Below are positions 35,865 to 43,205 of a stretch of DNA of 64,000 bases, in pieces. The stretch lies in assembly GCA_963850915.1 (NCBI GenBank), contig CAWKND010000012.1, forward strand, positions 247,703 through 311,702. Reading direction: 5' to 3'. A model generated the notes under the pieces. The model was not told where the DNA came from. It searched no databases and saw nothing but the letters and a program-made list of their open reading frames with translations. Position 1 is the first letter of the stretch. Every line of letters begins with the position of its first letter. The DNA is from CAVTWH01 sp963850915 (GTDB taxonomy: Bacteria > Actinomycetota > Actinomycetes > Mycobacteriales > Micromonosporaceae). The translations under genes were made by a program, and so were the position numbers.

Positions 35865-36017
35865 CTAGTCACAGTTTCTATTTGCCAGGCGCGTAGCTTT
35901 GTCCAAAGGCGCGCCTCGGGCGTTCTTCCGGGTTTGCCGCTTCTCCCCTCCATATGCGGGGGGACGTGGCGTGAGCAGCGAAGACGCGCCCCACCCGGAA
36001 GGTATTTCGCTAAACAG
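35865..36017 (+). promoter_or_regulatory. structured 5' leader of the DEAD-box helicase gene
   Basis: A TACACT box at about 35864-35869 could start a leader of ~140 bases. CTTCCGGGT at 35925-35933 is exactly complementary to ACCCGGAAG at 35993-36001, which contains the GGAAGG ribosome-binding region. An inner CCCC/GGGG pair surrounds a six-codon mini-ORF, ATG 35954 to TGA 35974. This suggests translation control by folding, as with cold-induced helicase leaders. Confidence 0.5.
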
Positions 36018-37439
36018 ATGACGCTGCCCGCTGCACCGTACACCGATCCTTCGTCCTTCCCGTCGGTCCTCGACGGCCTCGGCGCCCCCGCTGGCGCCAC
36101 CACTGACAACGCCGGGACCAGCGCCGGGACCGGCGCTGACAGCGCTCCCGAGAGCCTCGGCTTCGCCGGGCTCGGGGTACCCGCGAACCTGGTTCGCGCG
36201 CTGTCCCGCCAGGACATCAACGAGCCGTTCCCGATCCAGATCGCGACCATCCCGGACGCACTCGCCGGCCGCGACGTACTCGGCCGGGGGCAGACCGGCT
36301 CCGGCAAGACGCTCGCCTTCGGGCTACCGCTGCTGGTCCGGCTGGCCGCCTCCGGCAAGGCCGCGCCGCACCACCCCAAGGGCCTGATCCTGGTACCCAC
36401 CCGCGAGCTGGCCATGCAGGTCAACGACGCGCTGGTACCGCTGACCAAGGCACTCGGCCTCTACAGCCGTACCGCGGTCGGCGGCACCTCCTACGACAAC
36501 CAGATCCGGGACCTGCGCCGGGGCGTGGACATCATGGTCGCCACCCCGGGGCGGCTGGCCGACCTGATCGAGCGCGGTACCTGCTCGCTCGACCGGGTGG
36601 AGATCACCGTGGTCGACGAGGCCGACCAGATGTGCGACATGGGCTTCATGCCCGACGTCGTGGCGCTGCTGGAGCAGACCCCGGCGGTCGGCCAGCGGCT
36701 GCTCTTCTCGGCCACCCTGGACGGCGACGTGGACGCGCTGGTCAGCAAGTTCATGACCGACCCGGCGCTGCACGAGACCGACTCGGCCCAGGCCAACGTG
36801 ACCACGATGGATCACCACCTGCTGCTGATCCCGCCGCGGGAGAAGCTCGAGATCATCGCCCGCATCGGCGCGCGCAAGGGCCGCACGATCATGTTCGTGC
36901 GTACCCAGCTCGCCGTCGACCGGCTCGTCGGGCAGCTCGCCGAGGTGGGCGTACGCGCCGGGGCGCTGCACGGCGGCAAGAGCCAGGCGGTGCGTACCCG
37001 CACGCTGGCCGAGTTCCGTGAGGGGCGCTTCGACGTACTGGTCGCCACGGATGTCGCCGCGCGCGGTATCCACGTCGACGGCGTGTCGCTGGTCGTACAC
37101 ATCGACCCGCCCAAGGACCCCAAGGACTACCTGCACCGGGCCGGGCGGACAGCGCGGGCCGGCGAGGCGGGCACCGTGGTCACCCTGGTACTGCCGCGCC
37201 AGCGGGCCGGTACCTTCGCGCTCCTGGAGAAGGCCGGCGTGAAGGCCGAGCGGACCCAGGTACGCCCGGACGGGCCGGACCTCGCCAAGGTCACCGGCGC
37301 GCAGGAGCCCAGCGGCGTACCCGTCCGGGTGTTCGAGCCGTCCGCACCGTCCCGCCCGCCGCGCACCGGCCGGCCCGCCCCGCGCTCGGGCTCGGGTCAC
37401 CCGGCCAACCGGCACGCCGGCGCCAAGCGCTACTACTGA
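36018..37439 (+). CDS. DEAD-box RNA helicase
   Basis: This 473-residue superfamily 2 RNA helicase has all main motifs in order: Q motif (FPIQIATIPDAL), I (GQTGSGKT), Ia (PTRELA), Ib (TPGR), II in the form VVDEADQM (D-E-A-D), III (SAT), IV (IMFVRTQ), V (ATDVAARGIHVD) and VI (HRAGRTARAG). The C-terminal tail is basic and Pro/Arg/Ser rich, as in RhlE-like proteins. The N-terminal 45 residues are Ala/Gly/Thr rich. It acts on structured RNA, probably ribosomal or mRNA. The long leader suggests regulation by temperature or translation state. Confidence 0.92.
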   Translation: MTLPAAPYTDPSSFPSVLDGLGAPAGATTDNAGTSAGTGADSAPESLGFAGLGVPANLVRALSRQDINEPFPIQIATIPDALAGRDVLGRGQTGSGKTLAFGLPLLVRLAASGKAAPHHPKGLILVPTRELAMQVNDALVPLTKALGLYSRTAVGGTSYDNQIRDLRRGVDIMVATPGRLADLIERGTCSLDRVEITVVDEADQMCDMGFMPDVVALLEQTPAVGQRLLFSATLDGDVDALVSKFMTDPALHETDSAQANVTTMDHHLLLIPPREKLEIIARIGARKGRTIMFVRTQLAVDRLVGQLAEVGVRAGALHGGKSQAVRTRTLAEFREGRFDVLVATDVAARGIHVDGVSLVVHIDPPKDPKDYLHRAGRTARAGEAGTVVTLVLPRQRAGTFALLEKAGVKAERTQVRPDGPDLAKVTGAQEPSGVPVRVFEPSAPSRPPRTGRPAPRSGSGHPANRHAGAKRYY

Positions 37440-37470
37440 GTTACCGCAACACCTTCACCGCACGCCGACC

Positions 37471-37497
37471 GGCGCGCTCCCGATCTGGGGGCGCGCC
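37471..37497 (+). terminator. Rho-independent-like terminator after the helicase gene
   Basis: GGCGCGC at 37471-37477 pairs with GCGCGCC at 37491-37497, extended by CCC/GGG inside. A T-containing stretch (GTTCCGCGTTTTCC) follows. It lies 32 bases after the helicase stop codon. Confidence 0.55.
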
Positions 37498-37557
37498 GTT
37501 CCGCGTTTTCCGCTTGTGCGGCGCGCCGCTGAGACCCGGACGCGGTCTACTGGACGC

Positions 37558-38172
37558 ATGGCTTCCCGATCGCTGGTGTGGCGGCGGCTCGACACCGCCG
37601 GCGCCGAACACGCCCTCGTCGACGACGCGCGCGGGCTACGCGCGCACGGCACCATCGTGGCCGCGGCGCCGGTGCCGTACACGCTGCGCTACGAGGTGCA
37701 GACCGACGAGGCGTGGGTCAGCGCGAAGCTGACCGCCAGCGCCGAAGGCGACGGCTGGATCCGCCGGGTCAGCCTGGAGCGCGCCGGCGGCCGCTGGCGG
37801 GTGACCGCGGGCGAGCAGGGCGACCTGGACCGGGCGCTGGTCGCGGCCGGCCGGGCCCGGCTGCTGCTGCCCGGCGTTGACGACCCGGACACCCTCACCC
37901 CGGCACTCGACCTGGATCTGGGCTTCTCACCACTGACCAACACGCTGCCGATCCGCCGGCTCGGCCTGCTCGGCGCGCCGGTCGGGGAGAGCGCCACGAT
38001 CACCGCGGCGTGGGTACTCGTGCCGTCGTTGACGGTGGTGGCGGCGCAGCAGTCGTACACGGTGCTCGGGCCGGACTCGATGCGCTACGCCAGCGGTACC
38101 TTCCGGGCTGATCTCACCCTCGACCCGCAGGGCTACGTGCTGGCCTACCCGGGCCTGGCCGAGCGCGCCTAG
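37558..38172 (+). CDS. putative glycolipid-binding protein (DUF1089-like)
   Basis: This 204-residue protein opens MASRSLVWRRLDTAGAEHALV, with YTLRYEVQTDEAWVSAKL, LDLDLGFSPLTNTLPIRRL and YVLAYPGLAERA. It matches the putative glycolipid-binding family found across actinobacteria. It is predicted cytoplasmic, with beta-rich domains. GTCTAC lies about seven bases upstream of the ATG (37546-37551) and there is no ribosome-binding site, so the message may be leaderless. The stop overlaps the stop of the convergent response-regulator gene by four bases. Confidence 0.75.
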   Translation: MASRSLVWRRLDTAGAEHALVDDARGLRAHGTIVAAAPVPYTLRYEVQTDEAWVSAKLTASAEGDGWIRRVSLERAGGRWRVTAGEQGDLDRALVAAGRARLLLPGVDDPDTLTPALDLDLGFSPLTNTLPIRRLGLLGAPVGESATITAAWVLVPSLTVVAAQQSYTVLGPDSMRYASGTFRADLTLDPQGYVLAYPGLAERA

Positions 38173-38828
38173 CCGGTACCCGCCCGGACCAGGCCGCTCT
38201 CGTACGCGGCCACCACCATCTGGGCCCGGTCCCGCAGATCCAGCTTGGCCAGGATGCGCCCGATGTAGGTCTTCACCGTGGCCTCGGAGATGTGCAGGTC
38301 GGTGGCGATCTCCGGGTTCGCCCGGCCGCGCGCCACCAGGCGCAGCACCTCCACCTCCCGGTCGGTGAGGCCGGTGAGGCGGGACGGGCGCTGCTCACCG
38401 GGCGGCGGCTGGCGCACGTACCCCTCGATGAGTCGCCGGGTGACGCTCGGGTCGAGCAGCGCGTCGCCGGCCGCCACGGTACGGATGGCTGCCACCAGCC
38501 GCTCGGGCGGCGCCGTTTTCAGCAGGAAGCCACTGGCCCCGGCGCGTAGCGCGGCGTACACGAACTGCTCGCCACCGAACGTGGTCAGCACCAGTACCCG
38601 CGTCGCCGACCCGGCCTGGGCCAGTTGCCGGGTGGTGGCCACCCCGTCGAGTACCGGCATCCGGATGTCCATGAGCGCCACGTCGGGCGCGGACTCGGCG
38701 ATCCGGGTCAGCGCCTCCTGCCCGTCACGTGCCTCGGCGACCACGTCGATGTCGGGTTCGGTGGCGAGGATCAGTCGCAGGCCGTGGCGTACGAGGGTCT
38801 GGTCGTCGGCGATGAGTACCCGGATCAC
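38169..38828 (-). CDS. NarL/LuxR-family response regulator
   Basis: This 219-residue two-component regulator has a receiver domain with phospho-acceptor Asp54 (ALMDIRMP) and conserved Lys in FLLKTAPP. A C-terminal LuxR helix-turn-helix (LTDREVEVLRLVARGRANPEIATDLHISEATVKTYIG) binds DNA. Its start overlaps the kinase stop by four bases. Targets are unknown. The kinase-regulator pair is the usual DesK/NarL type of actinobacteria. Confidence 0.92.
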   Translation of the reverse strand: MIRVLIADDQTLVRHGLRLILATEPDIDVVAEARDGQEALTRIAESAPDVALMDIRMPVLDGVATTRQLAQAGSATRVLVLTTFGGEQFVYAALRAGASGFLLKTAPPERLVAAIRTVAAGDALLDPSVTRRLIEGYVRQPPPGEQRPSRLTGLTDREVEVLRLVARGRANPEIATDLHISEATVKTYIGRILAKLDLRDRAQMVVAAYESGLVRAGTG

Positions 38829-39964
38829 GCCGGCTCCCGTACCAGCGGCAGGCTGGCGGCGACGGCGAAGCCCGACCCGTCGGTACCGGCCTGGAACTGC
38901 CCGCCGAACGCGCGTACCCGCTCCGCGAGCCCGGCGAGCCCGCGCCCACCGCTGGACTGGGCCGGCCGCACGCCGGTACCCCCGTCATCGCACACCCGCA
39001 CCGCCACCGACCCGCCGCCGTAGTCGACGCTCACCGAAACCCGCGCGCCCCGGGTGTGTTTGAGCACGTTGGTGAGGGCCTCCTGGACCACCCGGTAGGC
39101 GCACAGCCCGACCGGTCCGGGCAGCTGCGGCGCGCTGCCCGACTCGCGCAGCCGTACCGCCAGCCCGGCCGCCGCCACCCGCGCCACCAGCTCGGGTATC
39201 CCGCCGAGGCCGGGCGCGGTTGGCGGTGCTTCGTCACCATGCAGCAGGCCGAGCATGAGCGACAGCTCGCCGACGGTACGCCGGCCGGCCTCCTGGACCG
39301 CGCGCAGCGACGCCCGCGCCTGCTCGCCGTCGTGGTCCAGCATCCGTTCGGCGGCGCCGGCCTGGATCACCATGACGGAGACCTCGTGGGTGATCGCGTC
39401 GTGCAGTTCCCGGGCCAGCCGCTCGTGCTCGGCGGCGACCGCCTCCCGGGCGCGCAGGTCCTGCTCCCGGCGCAGCAGCTCAGCCACGGCAACGGCGTGC
39501 TCGGCCCGGTCGCGGAAGAGCCGGACCACCCGGCCGACGCCGTACGCCGCGCCGAGCGCGAGCGCGATGATCAACACCTGGTTGAGGCTGCGGAACTCCC
39601 GACCGCGGGCGGCCAGCGCCGCGAAGACCGCCAACCCGACCACCGGTACCAGCAGCGACCGGCGCTGTGGCAACCGCGCCGACGCGGTGTACGCGGCCAC
39701 CAGGAACGGCAGCAGGAACCCGTAGAACGCCGGCTCGGCGCCGGTGACCAGGTGGGGTGCCACTCCGACGGCGGCCACCGCCACCAGGACCGCCCGGGGG
39801 TACCGGCGCCGCCACACCAGTGCCAGCGCGCCCAGCGCCGCGGTGACCGCGGTGTACGGCGGCGGGCCGGGTATGTCCGGCTTGGCCAGCGCCTCCCACC
39901 CGCCGAGCCCGGCGAAACCGGCCGCCAGCAGGGTATCCAGCACTGTGGCCCGGGAAATCCGCAT
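38825..39964 (-). CDS. membrane sensor histidine kinase (HisKA_3 type)
   Basis: This 379-residue kinase has an N-terminal membrane domain of about five to six helices (LDTLLAAGFAGLGGWEAL to VLIIALALGAAYGVGRVV). It has no large extracellular sensor. A coiled coil leads to the phospho-acceptor helix with His in ARELHDAITHEVSVM. The C-terminal HATPase domain has YRVVQEALTNVLKH and a GGRGLAGLAERV G-box. Its partner is the overlapping NarL-type regulator. The missing sensor loop suggests it senses membrane state or an embedded ligand. Confidence 0.9.
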   Translation of the reverse strand: MRISRATVLDTLLAAGFAGLGGWEALAKPDIPGPPPYTAVTAALGALALVWRRRYPRAVLVAVAAVGVAPHLVTGAEPAFYGFLLPFLVAAYTASARLPQRRSLLVPVVGLAVFAALAARGREFRSLNQVLIIALALGAAYGVGRVVRLFRDRAEHAVAVAELLRREQDLRAREAVAAEHERLARELHDAITHEVSVMVIQAGAAERMLDHDGEQARASLRAVQEAGRRTVGELSLMLGLLHGDEAPPTAPGLGGIPELVARVAAAGLAVRLRESGSAPQLPGPVGLCAYRVVQEALTNVLKHTRGARVSVSVDYGGGSVAVRVCDDGGTGVRPAQSSGGRGLAGLAERVRAFGGQFQAGTDGSGFAVAASLPLVREPA

Positions 39965-40105
39965 GGCCGAAATCTAGCCGTCCACGCCGACGGCGGGATC
40001 CACCGCTGGGGGTACGCCCGGTCGTCGCTGGACTGACGACGCGCGGGCACGACCGACCGAGTCTTGGCGGGGTACCCACCACCATCCGTACCGAAAGGAC
40101 CCGTC

Positions 40106-40774
40106 ATGAACCCGAGTACCCGACGCCGCCTCGCGGCACTGTGCCTGCTCGCCTGGGTACCCCTCGCGCTGGCCTGGGCGATCATCTGGCCGACCAACCC
40201 GGAGGACACCGGCGCCGCGTTCACCAGCGCGGCAGCCCACAACGGCGCCTGGCAACTGGCCGCCTCGCTGATGGCTGTGTGCTTCGCGGTGGCCGTACCC
40301 GCACTCGTCGCCACGCTGGCCCTGGTCGACGGGCGGCGTGGCCGGCGGCTGGCCACGACCGGAGCGCTGCTCGCGGCCGCGGGTTTCGTGGCCGACAGCA
40401 TGGCCGGCATGTTCTCGCTGATGATGGCGGTACTCGCCGGCGAACCCGACCGGGCGAACATGTTGGATGCCTGGAACACCTTCGGCTCGCGGCCGGCCTC
40501 GCTCGTCACCGTGGTGTTCATCCTGCTCGGTCACCTGGGCCTGATCCTGCTCGCCCTCGGCCTGTGGCGGGCACGGCTGACCGGCTGGTGGGTACCGCTG
40601 GTGATCTTCGCGGGCATGGTCGTCGAGACGGTGGTCCCGTCCGGGCACCACGGCTCGGTGGCAACGGCGGTACTCATCGGCGCCGGCTTCGTGGGGATCT
40701 TCCGGGCGCTGTGGAGTCCGGCTCCCGCTCCGGTCACGGCGGACGCCCCGCAGGCCGTTCCGGTCCCCGCCTGA
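40106..40774 (+). CDS. DUF4386-like membrane protein
   Basis: This 222-residue protein has six predicted membrane helices (LAALCLLAWVPLALAWAIIW to VATAVLIGAGFVGIFRALW) and short loops. GAAAGGA lies seven bases before the ATG. It is divergent from the kinase-regulator pair, which suggests it may be their target, as is common for such units. This is inference from position. No catalytic motif was recognised, and the family name is tentative. Confidence 0.7.
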   Translation: MNPSTRRRLAALCLLAWVPLALAWAIIWPTNPEDTGAAFTSAAAHNGAWQLAASLMAVCFAVAVPALVATLALVDGRRGRRLATTGALLAAAGFVADSMAGMFSLMMAVLAGEPDRANMLDAWNTFGSRPASLVTVVFILLGHLGLILLALGLWRARLTGWWVPLVIFAGMVVETVVPSGHHGSVATAVLIGAGFVGIFRALWSPAPAPVTADAPQAVPVPA

Positions 40775-40788
40775 CTGCGCGGCACCGC

Positions 40789-40819
40789 TCCCGCCCGGCG
40801 GGTCACCGGCCGGGCGGGA
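40789..40819. terminator. 10-bp-stem hairpin between convergent genes
   Basis: TCCCGCCCGG at 40789-40798 pairs perfectly with CCGGGCGGGA at 40810-40819 around an 11-base loop. It abuts the stop codon of the cysteine-synthase-family gene and follows the membrane-protein gene by 15 bases. Confidence 0.6.
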
Positions 40820-41965
40820 TCAGTGTGCCGGCCAGTGCCCGGTGGCGAGGAACGTGTCCACTGTGGCGAGTGCCGGGGCCAGGTCCAGGCCGGCCTCGGC
40901 CACCCACGCGTCGGAGTAGTAGGTGCCGGCGTACCGCTCGCCGCCGTCGCACAGCAGGGTCACCACGGAGCCCCGCTGCCCGGCCTCGAGCATCCCGGCG
41001 ATCAACGAGAAGGCCCCCCACAGGTTGGTACCGGTGGAGCCGCCCGCACTGCGCCCGAGCAGCCGGGTGGCCACCCGCATCGCGGCCACCGAGCCGGCAT
41101 CGGGTACCCGGATCATCCGGTCCACCACCGACGGCTGGAAGGACGGCTCGACCCGGGGCCGGCCGATGCCCTCGATCCGCGAGCCGGCCGTGACCGCGCC
41201 GGTGTCGCCGTACGCCCAGGCCGGGAAGAACGCCGAGCCCTCCGGGTCGACCACGCAGAGCTTGGTACACATCCGGCGGTACCGCAGGAACCGGCCGATG
41301 GTCGCCGAGGTGCCGCCGGTACCCGCCCCGACCACCACCCAGGCCGGTTCGGGGTGCCGCTCCAGGGCCAGCTGGGCGAAGATCGACTCGGCGATGTTGT
41401 TGTTACCACGCCAATCCGTGGCCCGCTCCGCGTAGGTGAACTGGTCCATGAAGTGGCCGTGTTCGGCGGCGGCCAGCTCGCGTGCGGCGGGTACCACCTC
41501 GCCGGCCGAGCCCACCAGGTGGCAGCTGCCGCCGTGGAACTCGATCAGCGCGATCTTCTCGGGCGAGGTGGACTTGGGCATCACGGCCACGAACGGCAGC
41601 CCGAGCAGGCGGGCGAAGTACGCCTCGGAGACGGCTGTCGAGCCGGAGGAGGCCTCCACCACGGTGGTACCCGGGCGGATCCAGCCGTTGCACAGGGCGT
41701 ACAGGAACAGGCTGCGGGCCAGCCGGTGCTTGAGCGACCCGGTCGGGTGTACCGACTCGTCCTTCAGGTAGAGATCGACGCCCCAGGCCGGCGGTAGTGG
41801 GAACAGCAGCAGGTGGGTGTCGGCAGACCGGTTCGCATCGGCCTCGACGATCGCCACCGCCTCGCGCAGCCAGCCGCGCTCAGCATCGTCGCAGTGCTCG
41901 ACCTCATCACTGTGGCCCACCATCTGAGAGCCGTGTTCGACCTCGTCCATCGCGGTGCCCGTCAT
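40820..41965 (-). CDS. PLP-dependent cysteine synthase family protein (Cds1-like)
   Basis: This 381-residue fold-type II PLP enzyme has the cofactor lysine at Lys79 in HPTGSLKHRLARS. The glycine-rich phosphate loop is GAGTGGTSATIGR, and the asparagine/serine region is VEASSGSTAVSEAYFA. It most resembles the mycobacterial L-cysteine desulfhydrase Cds1, which releases sulfide, pyruvate and ammonia from cysteine. The substrate still needs testing. The N-terminal ~25 residues are poorly conserved, and a start at Met6 is possible. It is monocistronic. Confidence 0.82.
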   Translation of the reverse strand: MTGTAMDEVEHGSQMVGHSDEVEHCDDAERGWLREAVAIVEADANRSADTHLLLFPLPPAWGVDLYLKDESVHPTGSLKHRLARSLFLYALCNGWIRPGTTVVEASSGSTAVSEAYFARLLGLPFVAVMPKSTSPEKIALIEFHGGSCHLVGSAGEVVPAARELAAAEHGHFMDQFTYAERATDWRGNNNIAESIFAQLALERHPEPAWVVVGAGTGGTSATIGRFLRYRRMCTKLCVVDPEGSAFFPAWAYGDTGAVTAGSRIEGIGRPRVEPSFQPSVVDRMIRVPDAGSVAAMRVATRLLGRSAGGSTGTNLWGAFSLIAGMLEAGQRGSVVTLLCDGGERYAGTYYSDAWVAEAGLDLAPALATVDTFLATGHWPAH

Positions 41966-42039
41966 GTCTGTTGACGCTAGTGCGGCTGCCCGGCGAACTC
42001 GCGGACAGCAGGTAGGCGAAAGGGCTTCACTTTTCCGTT

Positions 42040-42240
42040 GAAGATCGCGATCATGCTTGCAGAACCCGGCGGAGATGAGCCAGCTTCACGTATAATATGG
42101 GCCAAATTCCCCAAGTTGGATCATTTTTCCAATACCGGGACACTACGGACTGGCACCTGTTTAATGGGTTTACGTCCCAAACCCCGGCCGAGCCTGCAAT
42201 TACGCGTGCTCCGGTCGGCTGTCGACGCGAGGAGGGGGTC
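42040..42240 (+). promoter_or_regulatory. AT-rich upstream region of bldC
   Basis: This is the most AT-rich stretch of the window. It contains a perfect TATAAT at about 42091-42096 and the inverted repeat TTGGA-TCATTTT-TCCAA at about 42115-42131. A GATCGCGATCATG word shared with the dispersed hairpin repeats lies at 42045-42057. A long leader (over 100 bases) would follow. No -35 element at the right distance is clear. Confidence 0.5.
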
Positions 42241-42492
42241 GTGGACACGGGAGACCGTCTGTTGACACCAGGCGAAGTGGCCGCGCTATTCCGCGTTGAC
42301 CCGAAGACCGTCACCCGCTGGGCAGCGGCCGGCCGGATCGGCAGTATCCGGACACCGGGCGGGCACCGCCGGTTCCGCGAGTCGGAGGTACGCGCGCTGC
42401 TGGAGGGCGAAGGGCTGATCGAGCCGGAGAACGCCGCCCACCCGCCGAACGCCGGGAGCCACCACCCCAACGGGGGCGGCGTCCGGCACTGA
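42241..42492 (+). CDS. bldC: developmental regulator BldC (MerR-type DNA-binding protein)
   Basis: This 83-residue protein is a stand-alone MerR-type helix-turn-helix. The block LLTPGEVAALFRVDPKTVTRW is nearly identical to Streptomyces BldC, as is SIRTPGGHRRFRESEVRALL. BldC binds direct repeats in a head-to-tail chain and delays the onset of development. The GTG at 42241 has GAGGAGGGGG immediately upstream, and the open frame before it is not coding. The C-terminal 25 residues are rich in His, Pro and Asn and are specific to this lineage. Its presence supports a mycelial or sporulating life style. Confidence 0.92.
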   Translation: MDTGDRLLTPGEVAALFRVDPKTVTRWAAAGRIGSIRTPGGHRRFRESEVRALLEGEGLIEPENAAHPPNAGSHHPNGGGVRH

Positions 42493-42501
42493 TTTCCCGG
42501 C

Positions 42502-42541
42502 CTGGGCCGGTCGCTGAGCTGCGGCTCGGTGGCCGGCCCAG
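42502..42541. terminator. hairpin between convergent bldC and ubiX
   Basis: CTGGGCCGG at 42502-42510 pairs perfectly with CCGGCCCAG at 42533-42541 around a 22-base loop that can itself fold. It is placed between the two stop codons. Confidence 0.55.
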
Positions 42542-42564
42542 CTCGCTTACCGACCCAAGCTCAT

Positions 42565-43182
42565 TTACCGGCCGGACCAGCGCCGATAAAGATCGTGGGG
42601 TACGCCCACCGCGTCGAGTACCTTGCCAGCCACGAAGTCGACCAGCTGTGCCGCAGTGGCGCGGGCGCCAGCCGAGTAGAAGCCGGGGCTCGCCGGGAGT
42701 ACCACGGCACCGGCGTCGACCAGGGCCAGCAGGTGCTGCAGGTGGCTGCGGGAGACCGGCGTCTCACGCGGGCAGACCACCACCGGCCGGTGCTCCTTGA
42801 GGTTCACGTCGGCGGCCCGCTGCAGCAGGTCCTTCGACAGCCCCAGCGCGATCCCGGCACACGCGGCGGTACTCGCCGGGACGACCAGCATTCCGCGCGC
42901 CGGGTACGACCCGCTGCTCGGCCCGGCCGCCAGGTCGCCGGCCGGCCAGTAGGCCACGTCGCCGAGCGAACGCCCGAGCCACTCGGCCAGATCGTCCTTC
43001 CAGTGCGCGTCCCGGAAGGAGATCCCGGTCTCGTCCAGAATGGTCAGTCGGGCCGCCCGGGACACCACCAGGTCGACCGGCTCGCCGGCGTCGAAGAGCG
43101 CACCGAGTACGGCGGCGGCATAGGGGGTACCCGAAGCTCCGGATACCCCCACGATCCACGGTGTACGCACGCCGTCCAGCAT
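42565..43182 (-). CDS. ubiX: flavin prenyltransferase UbiX (MqnM)
   Basis: This 205-residue enzyme makes the prenylated FMN cofactor required by UbiD-type decarboxylases. The FMN-binding start is WIVGVSGASGTPYAAAVLGAL. The conserved PASTAACAGIALGLSKDLLQRAADV and RPVVVCPRETPVS blocks follow. In the futalosine route its product serves MqnL, encoded at 50264-51709. I use the ATG at 43182. A much longer open frame upstream is an antisense shadow of the MFS gene. Confidence 0.9.
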   Translation of the reverse strand: MLDGVRTPWIVGVSGASGTPYAAAVLGALFDAGEPVDLVVSRAARLTILDETGISFRDAHWKDDLAEWLGRSLGDVAYWPAGDLAAGPSSGSYPARGMLVVPASTAACAGIALGLSKDLLQRAADVNLKEHRPVVVCPRETPVSRSHLQHLLALVDAGAVVLPASPGFYSAGARATAAQLVDFVAGKVLDAVGVPHDLYRRWSGR

Positions 43183-43205
43183 GCCCCATCTCGGCCCGTC
43201 CCATG

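Noticed and set aside
34550..36448. A 632-codon minus-strand frame across the aminotransferase, leader and helicase
   Set aside because: It crosses two genes with clear motifs in other frames, and its own sequence is low complexity without any family signature.
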